Below, piece by piece: positions 24,131 through 36,845 of a stretch of DNA of 64,000 nucleotides (positions are counted from its first letter, which is position 1; the number at the start of each line of letters is the position of its first letter). Below the pieces are notes generated by a model. It did no database searches. It had not been told where the DNA came from and was given only the letters and a program-made list of their open reading frames with translations. The translations under genes were made by a program, and so were the position numbers. Origin of the DNA: Climacium dendroides (taxonomy: Eukaryota > Streptophyta > Bryopsida > Hypnales > Climaciaceae); NCBI GenBank assembly GCA_950106755.1, contig OX467089.1, positions 18,209,345 through 18,273,344 on the forward strand, read 5' to 3'.

Positions 24131-26985
24131 TTATATTTCTAAAATTTAATTTAATTTTTTCATAATTAGAAACGTCAAATTAAAGTTCATATGATTATTT
24201 AAATAATTTCTTTGTATATATCATAGCAATTACAAAATACTTAAAAATAGTATGAAATGTTTAAGAGAAATGGAAATAATAGTAACAAACATCTTGGTAT
24301 AATTGATGAGATTATTGAGCTCACACCAAGAGAAATTTGATTCAAAAAAAGTTTAAAAGAAGTGTATTTTAAACTTTTTGTATGGTATCTTCAAAGTGTC
24401 ACATTAATTACAATTTTGACAAAAAAATGAATTGAGTAAAAAGTAGATTGTTGGAGCTACATTTTCTTAGTTAAGCTTAAAAACATTTAGAACCAAGGAC
24501 TATGTGAAAATTCAAAATTTGACTTTCAAAATGTCCATAGGACGTGCATTGTCCTTTAAGGGTTAGACTAAATTTCTTTGAACAAAGCATTAGTCCCAAA
24601 TTATGGATTGTAGAAACCTAGTCAAAAAAATCAATAATACTAATATCCTTACCCAAAGTCAAATTCTCATGTTTTTGTATTTATCCATCTTGGCCTAACA
24701 ATAAATCAATAATATTAATAATTATCTTCTTCACCTTAAGTTTATAAAATTAGTTAAGTACACAATTATACTACTAGAATTTGTAAGGCTAAACAACATT
24801 TGTGAAGCCACATTTCCTTTCCTAAACCATATTTCAATAAGAAACATTGTTCAAAAGCAATGTCTCAAACAAATATGTTTAAGAATCAAACATCGGTTAA
24901 TGGCTCTCAATGTTGTTCTCAAATTTGTTCCAAAGTGAAGACACTGTCCCATAATCTTAGTCAAGGTAGAAGAGGAGAGAAGGTATAATATAGATTGTAA
25001 AAAATTCCTATCATGAATTTACAAAGTACAACATTCTATTATATTATGAATAGTGTTGTATACCAAATGGATGTACAAAATATTGTGTAGGTATATTATA
25101 TGTCAAATATACAATAGTATAGAATTCTATAGAATACAATGTTTTCTATAGAATATTACAAAATACAATACTTTATGAAATATTAGATTATTGTTATTAT
25201 AATTGATGTTCTAATATACTATTATCACCCATTCATTTGTATAAACAATACTCAAGTTATGGAGCTCAATATACATTGAAAATGTTGCATATAGTAGGAG
25301 ATACAAATTCCCAATGCAAAATGCAAACGTTTCAAAAGCAACGCCCCAAATGTGACTAAATCAATAGCAACATGGAAGCTACGTTTTAAACAACAATACT
25401 TCTTCAACTTTAGTCTAGACATCTCCTTAGTCATAAAAACATCTAGATAGTGGCTAAGTAGTGTCACATTGTATTAGTGTCCATACAGAGTTATAGACCA
25501 CCATACTTATTAAGGCGATCATTTGGACAAGTATCCGGGTAAACCTCCTAGCCAGGTACTACTTCCAAATGCATAGAATATCCTGAATTAAACAAGTAAG
25601 TGCAAATACAGTCCTTCTATCTATTCATCATATGTAAATAATTAAAAACCAATGAGCACATTCATCATTTTGGAAAATTTCAGTATTAATGCCAAAATGT
25701 GATGTTCAAAGAGTTGAAAGTTAGGTCTTTCTAGTGCTTAGATGAGTTTCTTGTTGGCTCACCTTTTTTGAAACCGGAATCCGTAGTGCTAATAAACTTA
25801 AAAAGGATAAAGATTTCATTCAAGAGGGAAAATTTGAATTGCTCCATTCAAAAAATATCGAAGCAAATTACACACATTCTTTGATTAATGACCACATTTG
25901 AACATCAATTTCATTAAATTGGCACTTGCAATTCCATGAAAACCATGCGGTGGATCACACATATGGCAAGGAAGGAAATAATATGATTTAGGAAGAAAAA
26001 GGAAAATGCATGTGCGTGAAAATCCAAACTTATTGTTGGGTCGACAAAGAATTGCTTGGTTCAAGGCCACAAGATCATGGTGTAGAACCACTTCACCTTA
26101 AGTTGTAATATACTAGAGAACATATTGTCATCTCATCAGACATGTCCATATTCAAGTTTTAATTGGCCACAATTACAACACTAAAGTGCACAGTCACACT
26201 CTAAAAATTGAAATAGGCAAAGATCTAAAATACAAAAAGGACATTAGCAAGAGTACCAATCTTTGGAAATTTGTTACAATAGCAAATGCCGCCATTGGAA
26301 TGTAGAATGCTGATTGAATGGTTGCACAAAGGCATTCAAAACTTATTTGCTCCAAACGGAATTCAGTTCCAAATCAATCCACAGACCATAGATATTAATT
26401 CGAAACGAGAAAATGCACAAAAATCAAATAGTCGCAAATAGTGATCTACAATTTACAAACCACAAGTGAACCACCAAAATTATCTAGCAATGAACTAAAT
26501 TTAAGGCACTCGGAAGCAGTGAGATTAAATAGAGTAAACCCATTCTTCATTCTGAAAACAAAAGGAAATTTACCACATCTCCCAACTCAGTATTAATCCA
26601 TCATTGACATGATTTCAAGGTGTTCAAAGCAAGAGACAAGTGCAATGTCTGTGGACCACACTCAGAATGTAGAAAGACCTCAACTTTTGTAAAATCATCA
26701 ATCATAATATTGACCAATGCTAGTTGACATGAAAACTAAAGTAGCAAGAATATATGGAGTATATATTAATGACTATATGAATTTAAAAAATGAAGATCTT
26801 AGCTTGTGAGACATCCGCATCAATCTTAACCTGGTACAAAAGTTCGTCACAATCTCTATAGGAATGTAGAATTAACATACTAATTTCAAATTCTAAATCC
26901 AAAATGTAGTTACATTTTTAAACATCAATTTTTTTTAAATAACATAATTAGCAACAAAGGTGATGCAAGTAAGCTATTTAAACTA
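21029..26985. other. 3' flank and AT-rich gene desert
   Basis: 21029-21440 is probably 3' leader of the small gene and has the direct repeat 'gacaataacttagtttcaat' at 21329 and 21418. A 20-A run at about 21986-22005 may mark an old retroposed insert. From 22030 to 26985 the sequence is very AT-rich with no recognisable gene on either strand. Confidence 0.55.
24045..24130. repeat. (AT)n microsatellite
   Basis: About 43 AT dinucleotides, nearly perfect, with one G interruption near 24121. It lies in AT-rich intergenic DNA. A tract this long is expected to be polymorphic and cruciform-prone. Confidence 0.95.
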
Positions 26986-26989
26986 TAAA

Positions 26990-27240
26990 AGTAAACTGCA
27001 TCAATCAATGCCTACAGGTGAGTCTAGCATTAGTAGCGACAATTGTTTCACGCACTTTGACATGCAGTTCCACTTCTACAACCTTTCTTCTTTCATAAAT
27101 GACATGCTGGGTCAGATGTACCAAAGGACTAGTCGGGGTTCATGAATTTTGTGCATGCCAATCATGGACGACGCGGATTGCTTCTCCAACTCTTTTTTGT
27201 TGGCCACAGAGTGTCGGGTGTCACAGTACATAGCATAGGC
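26990..27240 (+). pseudogene. root-cap domain, C-terminal piece (inverted relative to its N-terminal piece)
   Basis: The + strand encodes ISSDNCFTHFDMQFHFYNLS, then INDMLGQMYQRTSRGS, a TGA, CMPIMDDADCFSNSFLLATE, and CRVSQY. Plant Root_cap/LEA-related proteins (PF06830) have the same order here: a 'DxxAHLDLxFKF' segment, 'GVLGQTYR', a 'MPVMGG' segment, then a Cys-containing end. The preceding part of the domain lies just to the right on the opposite strand. The piece is too short and too damaged to act alone. Confidence 0.7.
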
Positions 27241-27289
27241 CATCCTGTAAGGCTCCGCCATGCCCTCATTCATTGCCATGTCTGGCAGT

Positions 27290-27790
27290 AGTGCATTGTC
27301 CTCGGGTATTCCCGGAGTAGCAATGTATACGGCTCTCCTCTTTCCTAATGGGCACTACTGTCAACACCACACCCATCTTTTCTTGGATTACAAGGTCCAT
27401 GGTGTTGGTGGCTTTGATGCGGATAAGCGTCAAGGCGTTGTCAAGTGAAGCCCACAACATCGTGCCTAGTGCAAATGGGACACTGTTGTACATGAATTGT
27501 AGCTACTCGATTGCGGCATCCTAGTAGGCAACCTTGTTGGTGGCGATGGTGAGAGCGTGGTCTCCAAAGACAAAGTCCAATGCCTGCACCTACGTAAAGT
27601 CTTTTTGTCGTCCATCAAGTCTTTTTTTGATGAAGTGCGCATTGATGTGCAGGTTGAAGTTAGAGACAAGGCATAAATCCCAATCTTTGTGGCCATGGAA
27701 GTAAAACACCACGCCATTGCCACCTACAATTTTGGAATTCTACACATGCTGCCCTTCTTCTTGTAGTCCGTTGCAAATGCTATGCATGCC
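27290..27790 (-). pseudogene. root-cap/LEA-like gene, central domain relic
   Basis: The minus strand reads ICNGLQEEGQHV, a stop, NSKIVGGNGVVFYFHGHKD, then LCLVSNFNLHINAHFIKKR, QKDFT, a stop, VQALDFVFGDHALTIATNK, and finally VVPIRKEESRIHCYS. This follows the plant root-cap/LEA-related domain segment by segment (GGDGxxFYFHGxKDxxFCLVSDxxLHINAHFIG; DFTWVQ; VVPITExDSRIHNY). Two of the stops fall at the conserved Trp positions (DFTW and TWDxA), as TGG-to-TAG transitions. In plants these secreted proteins are expressed in root-cap-like or reproductive tissue; their biochemical role is unknown. The upstream exon is the Ser/Pro-rich block at 28095-28331. Confidence 0.8.
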
Positions 27791-28094
27791 ATTATTATTT
27801 GATTAGTTGTGTATAATTGAAAAAATGCATCCAAGCCCTAATACCACTAGTCAAAATAGATTAGAGCATATTGAGTTCTATTTCTTGAGTGATACAAGAG
27901 TCAAGGAATGCAAAGAGACACGCATACACCTTTAAATAATAATCATTCACCTTTGCCTTAGCTCGGCATTAAGCTAATTGAAGTTGGTTAACCCAATCTA
28001 TGTAATTGCTTATAGGTGAATAATGTGAATGCTATGAACAATGTATTCAAAATGATTAGATGATATGGAATGTATTAAATATGGAGTCACTCAC

Positions 28095-28331
28095 ATTTGT
28101 CAAGATTTAGACTAGGATTGGAAGGAAGATTGTGGTATTTTAGAGGGTTGTAACTTGTCGAGCTCTTGTTCAGTGGACTCTGGCTTGGTGGGCTCTTACT
28201 CGGAGGGCTGTAACTTGATGGATTCTCGCTCAGAAGGTTCTTGTTGGATGGATTCTTGCTGAGAGGGTTCTTGCCCGGTGGGCTCCTACTTGGTGGGCTT
28301 TTGCTTGGTGGACTTTTGCTCAGTTAAGGTT
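28095..28331 (-). pseudogene. Ser/Pro-rich first-exon relic of the root-cap-type gene
   Basis: Minus strand: about 70 residues of a degenerate SKSPPSxS repeat (SPPSKSPPSRSPPGKNPLSK and so on) ending NLDK, with a donor AAAT/GTGAGT at 28095/28094. The end (PSNPSLNLDK, phase 1) matches the intact exon at 30647-30902 (PSSPSLGPDK, phase 1), and about 130 bp of the following intron are also similar. The signal-peptide end is missing because a TAA precedes the repeat. It is probably exon 1 of the broken gene continuing at 27790. Confidence 0.7.
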
Positions 28332-28604
28332 GTTAGGACGTCCAAATGTCTTGAATCACATTCAGATGTCAAGCATCCATGGACGTGACTCCCTAGGATG
28401 TCTTGTGACATTCAACAACTTGAAATTTATCAAGGGACGGTAAATATGGTCCATCTGTAGTGGACACTAAGCTTGTCAGTCTTATCTGCCCTGACCATTC
28501 GACTACCCCGAATCCTTGTCCGCTATCCACTTGACTCTTCTATCTGCCCTTCTACTACTTGTCCCTTTTTCCCCTTCCACTGTCCATTGTTTGCCTGTTC
28601 GCTT

Positions 28605-28905
28605 TGGTGGACCTTATAACATACCATTGGAAAGGTATCATTGAGAGCTTTTCAATGATATATTATGCATCCAATTTGGACAAAAATTCACACAATGGGA
28701 CCCCTCCAAAGATTGGGGTCTGCCCAACTGTCAACTTGTTGAGGTCATTCGTCTGTCTGTCCATCCACCCATCTGCCTACTATTGTGTGCCTCATAATAT
28801 ATCATTAAAAAGGTATTGTTCAGAGCTTTTCAATGGTATATTAGGTGTTCAATTTAGACCTAAATTGTCATAGTGAGACCCCTCTAAAGATTAGGAGCTA
28901 GTCAT
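28605..28905. repeat. two diverged ~180-bp direct repeats
   Basis: Segments near 28610-28715 and 28788-28895 share 'gagagcttttcaatgatata', 'ccaatttgga' and 'gggacccctccaaagattgg', with about 25% differences. The space between them holds 'tctgtctgtccatccaccca'-like simple sequence. No coding content. Confidence 0.6.
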
Positions 28906-29793
28906 TATTTTAATTCTTGTAATCTTCTACACTCTTTAAGTCCTTATCTTCACCTAAAAATATCAAGTTGGTCATTTTCTCTTCTATTAAGATAGCATGT
29001 TTTTTTTTGTTTTTTTGTCACGTTGAGATCTCCCGGACCGTACGTCCCCCACTTGCGTGCTTGGTACAATTGTGGGAATGTGATCCCACATGCTAGTTTC
29101 CTAGTCTGGAACCTAAGTTGTAGGTTCTATGAATTTGGTACTTTCTAAATTTCGGCTGAGGATTCCGTCTAGTCACTAAATACCCATTACGTTTTTGTTT
29201 ATCCAAAAACTGGCTATTCTAAAGTTCTACACTATTGTTCTTAATTCCCTACTTCTAAGCAAAAATTGAAAATTTTTATTCTACTCTGACCCTATTTTAT
29301 CCTATTTTCTACACATTTGAGTTTCATGTGCTTTTACAAGCACCAATATTTTTTGTATGGGATATATTATTGATGGTTATCAATTTAAGATGTAGATATA
29401 GAAATAAAGGTGTAGAAAAATAACTTGATTAACTTCAATTATATTTTTGTTGTATGAATGTAAAATTTTAATTTTGAGCTACATTAAACTACATTAAAGT
29501 GCTTAAACTCTTAAAGTATTTTCCGTAGCATCTTCTAATAGAATATATTATATTATGTATACTTTGATGTTTCAAAGAAACACTTTAGGTTATAATTACA
29601 TGTTTGATGTTTCACATTTGTACATTGGCACCTAATAGTTGATGAAAAAAAAGGAACGCATTAGATACATAAATGAATAAGTCTATGAGATTCATATGTA
29701 ATACATTCTGATAATGACATTTAAAGGAAATTGAAGGTCAAATATATTCTGCACATTGCACCAATGTTTTTAATAACTAATGTAAGGTTCAAA

Positions 29794-29826
29794 GTTTAGG
29801 ATTTAGGATTTAGGGTTTAGAATATA
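29794..29826. repeat. short interstitial telomere-like repeat
   Basis: Four to five degenerate copies of TTTAGG(G): 'gtttaggatttaggattt' followed by 'agggtttag'. One copy has the exact Arabidopsis-type heptamer TTTAGGG. Too short to mark a former chromosome end with any certainty. Confidence 0.5.
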
Positions 29827-30029
29827 GCATTTAGACAATAGGTTTAAATTTGTGGAAGAATAACTTGAATTACCCTTTCCTACATACTGAATGCTACATT
29901 GGATGCTTGTACCATTGAATAGTAGTCTTTGAAAGTACATTTGTCCTTTTTAGAATCCAATGTTTTTATAGAGGTGAACAATTGAACGGATGGGCAAGCA
30001 GTCATCAAGTGGATAAGAACAAGATAGGC

Positions 30030-30100
30030 CATTGTCCACCATCCACTATCCATTGTCCACTGTCCGCTATCCACCGTCCACCGTCAACCGTCCACCGTAA
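30030..30100. repeat. 8-9 bp minisatellite (tccacYRt)n
   Basis: About eight tandem units such as 'tccaccatccactatccatt' followed by 'gtccactgtccgctat', ending at 'ccaccgtaa'. It abuts the left end of the foldback element. Confidence 0.7.
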
Positions 30101-30103
30101 AAC

Positions 30104-30487
30104 GCAAGAATTGTAGTCAAAGTTGATTTTTAAACCTCATTCTAGCTTAAAAGAATATATTTTTTCAAAAAAATTTGAACTATAAAAAATATGGTTATTA
30201 AGCTAAGTTTTATTTCCAAAAATCTATTTGAGGTTTTGACACTTTAGCTAAAAGTTATGAACACATTTTGTTAAGGGTGTTTGAAAATGACAAAAAAAAT
30301 GTTCTTTCTAATCTCTCTTTGAAATTTGTTCATAACTTTTAGTTGAAGTGTCTAAACCTCAAACAGTATTTTGTAGATAAAACTTAGCTTAATAAACAAG
30401 CTTTTTTTTAGTTTAAAGTTTTATAAAAAAGATATTCTACTATACTAAAATGAGGTCTAAAAATTTACTTTGACTACAATTCCTGCA
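30104..30487. mobile_element. foldback (hairpin) element with ~190-bp arms
   Basis: The left end 'gcaagaattgtagtcaaag' is matched in reverse at the right end ('ctttgactacaattcctgc'). Pairing continues inward through 'aacctcattctagctt', 'attaagctaagttttatt' and 'acttttagctaaaagttatg' to a centre near 30296. The whole insert is an imperfect palindrome without a gene. Parts of the arm ('cataacttttagttgaagtg', 'aaacctcaaac') also resemble the hairpin inside the 36.8-38.1 kb element, so both belong to one foldback family. Confidence 0.8.
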
Positions 30488-30646
30488 TTTTTATTTAAGT
30501 GATTGAACTCCTCTAAAGCCAAATTCACATATCCTACATTAGCCCAGTTTGTGCAATTGCTTCTAAGTAAACAACGTAAATGCAATGAGCAACATAATCA
30601 GAATCATCAAATTGATATGGAATGTATCAAAAATGGAATCACTTAC

Positions 30647-30902
30647 ATTTGTCAGGACCCAGACTAGGACTAGAAGGAGGATTGTGGTGTTCCGAAAGGC
30701 TGTAACCTCTCAGGCTCTTGCTCAGGGGACTCTCGCTTGATGGGCTCTTGCTCAGAGGGCTCCTTCTCGGTGAACTCTTACTCAGTGGACTCTTGGTGAA
30801 TCCTCTGTACCTTGACGTTGCTACAACTTTATTGATGGCAAGTATGACTGTTACGGCTACAACGAGCACCAATGTTGTTGGCATCAAATTGAAGTTTGTC
30901 AT
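30647..30902 (-). pseudogene. orphan first exon of a root-cap-type secreted protein
   Basis: Minus-strand ATG at 30902 opens MTNFNLMPTTLVLVVAVTVI, a typical signal peptide, ending near VVATSRYRG. About 50 residues of SPLSKS-type Ser/Pro/Lys repeat follow, and then PSSPSLGPDK with a perfect donor AAAT/GTAAGT. The 256-nt exon is uninterrupted. It is paralogous to the relic at 28095-28331, including part of the following intron. No root-cap domain follows on the minus strand; a foldback element and AT-rich DNA take its place. The exon is therefore orphaned despite looking intact. Confidence 0.65.
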
Positions 30903-31936
30903 GGTGGACTTGCTCTCGGTGGATCTCGAAGTGAACCACACCTTAGTTCATGTGCAATCTTATTGATGACAAGATGCAAAGGAGTACTTGCAACTAGTGC
31001 TGCACGTGTGAGATTAGCCTAATTTTGAAGGTTTGCCTTATTGGCCATTTATACTCTCTCCAACTGCTAGGATGATGAGAAATGATTGCTGCAATTGGGT
31101 ATTTCAACAAAGAGCTAGTGGAAAACTGTAGCATGCTTCAAATTAGCATTGTGATTAAAAGTGGCTATGTCGGATAGCTAGCCCTGGGTAATTCATTGAT
31201 CTTATTGGCGTAGTTCAATATATCGATTTCATCTACTTCATTAGGCATCACAACACATTTGTCACCGGTCGTGTCAACAGGAGGAAATATAAGGCAACAC
31301 TTTTTATCCTGTTAGTTTGGATTTGCACTGTAACTTTAAAAACCATGTCGATTTTGAAGGTGAAATAGCCTAAAAATTGCATTAGTGGATTTTTATTTGT
31401 TTAAAGGTTTGAGATCAAATGCAAAGGCCAATTGTATAATACATACATACTTGACATCAAGATTAGGAGGTTGGCCGCATAATCTTGCGATGTGGTCAAC
31501 ACAACTGGAGTCTGGAGGTGGAGGGACAATAGCCCTGAGAGATCAACAATCCTTTTGCCTCCAAAGTGTGATGTGTAGAGAGAGACTTCCATCATTAGTG
31601 TAGGGCAGGGCCTGGGAAGCTACCAAATTGCCTACTGCTAGCTTGTGGACAAATGAAGAAGTTTTCCACTAAAAAAACATAGCTTCAATAAGTTTGTTTG
31701 ATGGAAATGGAAAGTGGCAAGTGCGTCCTTTTGTGGAGGTTGGCATACCTACAATTTTAGAGAATTGGTAGGACAACTTACTCCAAGTAGAATTGTGCAC
31801 ACAGACATGCAATTGCCTACACTGCCACCCAACGTACATAACATTCTTACTTAACCTGCAACCCCTTATCACCTAAGGCATGTTTGAGATAAAAAACATC
31901 ATCGCTTGTAAATTATTGTAGTTCAAAATGTCACTA

Positions 31937-32151
31937 CACTACAAGAGAAAGTCATCCTAATTGACAGAAATCAGCCCCTCCTAATCTACAAAAATTTGAC
32001 AAGTTTCTGTCAATTAGGACAAAAAATTGTTCGAATTGATAGAAAATTGTCCAAATTGACAAAAATCTGTCAATTTTCTGTCAATTAGGAGGGGCTGATT
32101 TCTGTCAATTAGGATGACTTTCTGTCAATTCGGACAGGTTTCCTTGTAGTG
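31937..32151. mobile_element. CACTA-type MITE, 215 bp, 3-bp TSD CTA
   Basis: Ends are CACTACAAGAGAAA and the inverse TTTCCTTGTAGTG, flanked by CTA on both sides. CACTA ends with a 3-bp duplication are diagnostic of the CACTA (En/Spm) superfamily. The interior is a near-palindrome: 'tgacagaaatcagcccctcc' on the left is mirrored by 'ggaggggctgatttctgtca' on the right. 'tgtcaatt'-type subterminal repeats recur throughout. No coding capacity. Confidence 0.92.
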
Positions 32152-35100
32152 CTAAATTATAGAGATCTCAACTATACAATCTTGTAGTGTACGTGTTCTA
32201 GATGAAGCGATTGAATTGAGTTTGGAGTCATTTGACCACGTAGATTGCAAGATTATTATGTTTTAGTACTGAAAAAGAATGCTAAAGTTTTCCTATCAAC
32301 ACATTTGGAGGTGAAATTTGATTTCTAAACCTACTCAAATGAAAAAACTTTGGACTATAAAGTGATTCAAAGCTAACATACAAACACATTGGTGAAAGAA
32401 AATGTCATTGAATTGACACAACATGTCTACAAAATGGCTTTCAAATGTCAAAACAATAGCAAGACAAGTTGCAAAAAACACATCTAAGGTTGAACCTCCA
32501 TCTACTAAAATGCTTCTCAGTCATTCACTTCTTTTTGGATTGATATGAAATTTTAGCCACATAAATTAGACAAATATGCGCAACTTTTTCAAAAAAGATT
32601 CTTGGAAACATACACCTATATGAAGAAGAAACACGCTACCAAAGTTCACTGTAATCCAAAAATGTTGGAATTTTGAACTTCAAATTGCTTCCTAGCAATG
32701 GCACGATATGGGTTTTAAAAAGACTATCTCACTAAAACACTATCATTTTTCGACTCATTCAATGTGTGCTGGAAATTATACATTTTTTATTTAAAATGAA
32801 TATGATGACAAATCTATGAGAAAGTTGTAATACTCCATCCAAAATACTATTGAGCAAGAATAATTGAACAATTTTGATATTTCTTTTCATTCTTTTATTG
32901 GTGAATCTGGAACTGTCTTAGTTTCAAATTTGAGGCAAAAGGAACAGTCCAAAATTCCGATTTATAAAGAAATTTTTCATAAACATGATAATTAGTTTTA
33001 AAAAAATGTTTGAATCATATCCATATTTAATTTTAACTCTTAATTTGATATATTACTATATTTTCTTATTTGGGAGAACTTGTAAAAATCACAATTTTTT
33101 ACACAATTTAAAATGACTATGATTTCATAACATCTTTCTCCTAAAACCATATGATATGCTTAATAAGGTGCATGCCTAGTTGTTTTAATAGAAAACCTTA
33201 TATATGTAGTCTTTTCACAGTTTCACTACTATAATGTGATTAGGTGTTGATTATGTAAAATTAGGAGAAAATTCAATTGTTGAATTTGACCTATATAGCA
33301 CATGATTGTGGTGTACCAACATACCTTCTATAACACCAAGTATTTTTTGTAATTTTCCAATATTGTTTTCATTTCCGGAAGGACGTTTTTCTAAAGTTTG
33401 GAGAGTTCCAAAAGTGATACCCATATTGTGCCATTGCCCTTCTAAACATTCCAAACAACTTGAGTTGACATGAAAATTTTACCACAATAACTAGACTTCA
33501 AGGGAAACATAACACAACAAAATTTATTGAAAACGAACATTGGATGAAGGAGATACAAGCCTTTGAAGTTGTAGCCTTCAAATGCAATTTGGTGAACTTC
33601 GATTGACTTCCAAGAAATCATTACATCTTAAATTGATCTGAAAATTTTATCGCATAAACTAGAAAAGAGAGTTCAAATTTCCCAACAAGTTTTATTGAAT
33701 TTGGACATTGGATGCAAAAGTTACATCACTTTGAATTGGACTTGAAACTATGTGAGGACACTTTTGGTCCACTTTATTAGTGAGGGGTTAAAGGAAGTTG
33801 TAAGCCCCATGGTCATTTTGAAAGTCAAACTTGAATTTTTCACATAGTTCTTCATTTTAAATGCTTTTAAGCTTACCTAAAAAAATTGAGCTTTAATGAT
33901 CTATGTTTTATTCCATTTTAATTTTTTTTAAATGATTAAATTTGTAATTTTTCCAACACTTTGAGGATGGCTTGTTAAAAATTCAAAATACCTCACTTTT
34001 GAACTTTTACTATCAAATATCTCTTGGTATGAGTTCAAAAAAATTTCATTTATGCCTTGATATTTTTCACTATTATTTATAATTTTAATCAAGAAATTAT
34101 ATTATTTAAATCGTTTTTATAATTAGTTTTTTCTTTTACAAAGAAATTTCCTTAAAAATTTCAATGAAATTCAATTTTATATTTTTAATTATGAAAAAAT
34201 AATAATTTGTTTTAGACGTATATTACTACATGTAAAAAGCATCAAATTTTTAAAATTTATATTTTAATGTAGAAATCTAATGAAATTTGAACACCCCTGG
34301 ATTTGAAATGTCTTTTAAAGGTTAAGGTAGTCAGTTCTAAAAGGAATCATGACACAAAGGTACATTTTGTTTTCTTCAATGTACCAGAAGTGTACATTTC
34401 AAGAGGTGATCGCTTTTATTGACCATTGCATTTCAACTTCAATTGTACTTAGTTCTACAAAAGTCCAAAAAATATGAAACAACTAGGGTTAGATGTCAAT
34501 TCCAATTTTCTTCCTACAAAATTTTATTGAAAATTGTTTCAAGGAGTTTAGCTTCCTCTAAAGGCAATGAGCTCTTAATTGGTATCTTTAAGAATAGACT
34601 TGACCTTAAGACAGGTCAAGTTAGTCATAATCAAGTAGGTTATGTCAATTTGTGTACCACACAAATTATCATAAATTTAAAATTTATAAACAAACCAACT
34701 TTTACGCCCAAGCACCATCCATTGATGTCCAAAAACCAATTGTTGTTTTGAAACACCAATTGTTTTGAATCTAAGCAACACCGTTTGAGTTCCACCTTTA
34801 CTTACTTGTTTATTTACCTCCATCTTTTATGTCTTGTAGCCCCAACTTCACTTGTTTGAATGTGAAATCCTAGATAAAAACCCAGCATACCATGTCATCA
34901 CTAGTACAATCATGGTCTTTCTAAACTAATTTGGTCACCTAGTGGAAGATCTATGGTTGGTCTTAAGAGCTAGGTCTTAGTTCAAAATCCTATCAAGTTG
35001 GTCAAGATGTAAACTATCTTTGAGACACTACCAATTAAAAATGTGATATTTTCATGCATTTCCTTATCATCCAATAAACACAAATTTCATCCATATTAAT

Positions 35101-36845
35101 ATGGATGAATTTTTTTTTAACAACATTAGAATTTGAACCAATATTTTGAGAGGATTGCTCTCCAATGCCCTTGGGAACAATTTATGACAATTAGTTTGAT
35201 TCTACTTTTGGAATCAACCAACATTTGACTCACAACTTCAAATCCACATCTTCTACACCATTATGAAGTAGCCTTCTTTAGCAATGAGGGAGTCAAACCA
35301 CTTACTTTTTATATACATTTACATGCATCCAACTTTGAAGTTCCAAATGTATTATTTTGAATAGTTTTTTTTGCACAAATATCTATTTTTGACCAACTGA
35401 TGACCCTCAATATTGAGATTCTATTGAGCAGAATGAATTTTTGGATGACATCAATAAAAACATAGTAGCACTTGTGAAGACATATTGATCAAGATTAATA
35501 TAGATAAAATATTTTTGTTGTTAGCATGTGTGAAGGACTAAAGGTACTTTCAATTGACATGGAGAAGTTTTTAATTAAACCTCCACACTTTATTTATTTA
35601 TTTTTAAGATGAACAAAGACAAATAAATTATTATTAGATACTACAATTTTGAGTTATTTTGAATAATCATTTTTAATTGGATTTTGATAATTTAACAATG
35701 CATTAAATATATATAGTTAGTATGTTGTAGAATAACAAAGATCTATACGAAAAAATATTGACAAAAGCATTGGAGAAAAATAGAATTAAGACATTGTCAA
35801 AATTGTGGTATCTTTTTATTATTGTCATATCTTATTAAATCACCTACAATCCAAACAAATGTACCACATACAATCCTTACAAACTACTTTGTTGGATTCA
35901 AAAAGGTTGGAGTAAAAACAATTGTTTTGGTTGCTAAATGCAAATTAGAATGATTTGTATTAATTATATATTAGAAAAAATATATTCACATCTATCCAAA
36001 ATAGATGCAACAATGGTTCAAATTGTAAACACTTTAAAGGTATTATAGAATTTCTTCAAGACTACCAGAAGAATAAATAATCTATATAGAGCTCCAAGGA
36101 GATTGTTTTCAAAATTAGATAAGAACTCCATATTGATTGGGAATTTCAGAAAACTTCAATCTACAAAATTGAAACAAAACTCTTTTACTATTAATGGCCC
36201 TCCATAACTTACTCACCATCTAGAAAAACATCTAGAGGCGGACATGCATCCTTGTTGAAATGTACAAAACACGTCCAAGTTGGCCGCACTATTCAATACC
36301 AAAAATTTGCAATTTGATGATCATCACCCATGGTGCTTATAAAATTAGCTCCTTGATGGTTAAGACAATGGAACCTGTCTACTATTTTAAAAAATTGAAC
36401 TTTCCATACCGCAAACAAATATTTTGACAAAACCTAAAGAATATTTCTTCTACACATGATGACTACAATCTTGAATGAAGTCAAAATCAACAAAGCTGAA
36501 CTATTGTAAGCATTGTCAAGAAGAAATTTTACCTAAACCTTGTACGCTGTAGAGTCTCGGATATCCACCGACATGCTTATTTTTGGTGCATTGCTCACCA
36601 TTGCTCTTGTTAAGTGCTCTCAAAATCTAAGCCTTTGATTATAGTTTCTTTTCCAAGGTTACTTCTATAGTTTCCATACTACATAGGATTCTACATGAAT
36701 CCAAATATTATTGAAAATGCATGGTTTGTTTGATAGCAAAACCATTGGGTGGACATCGCGAGTCACAAGGTAGCTAACTACAGAACTAATCTTCAATTCC
36801 CCAAGTTCCTTACCAAGTTTTAAAGTTTCAGATCATATGTGCATA
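32152..36845. other. AT-rich DNA without recognisable genes
   Basis: Both strands were read for domains; none found. Scattered strings such as 'gaattttatcgcataaacta' and 'attggatgaaggagata' recur around 33460-33740, so much of this is old dispersed repeat. It may be part of a larger element now beyond recognition. Confidence 0.5.

Noticed and set aside
29794..29826. Former chromosome end
   Set aside because: Only one exact TTTAGGG heptamer among degenerate units.
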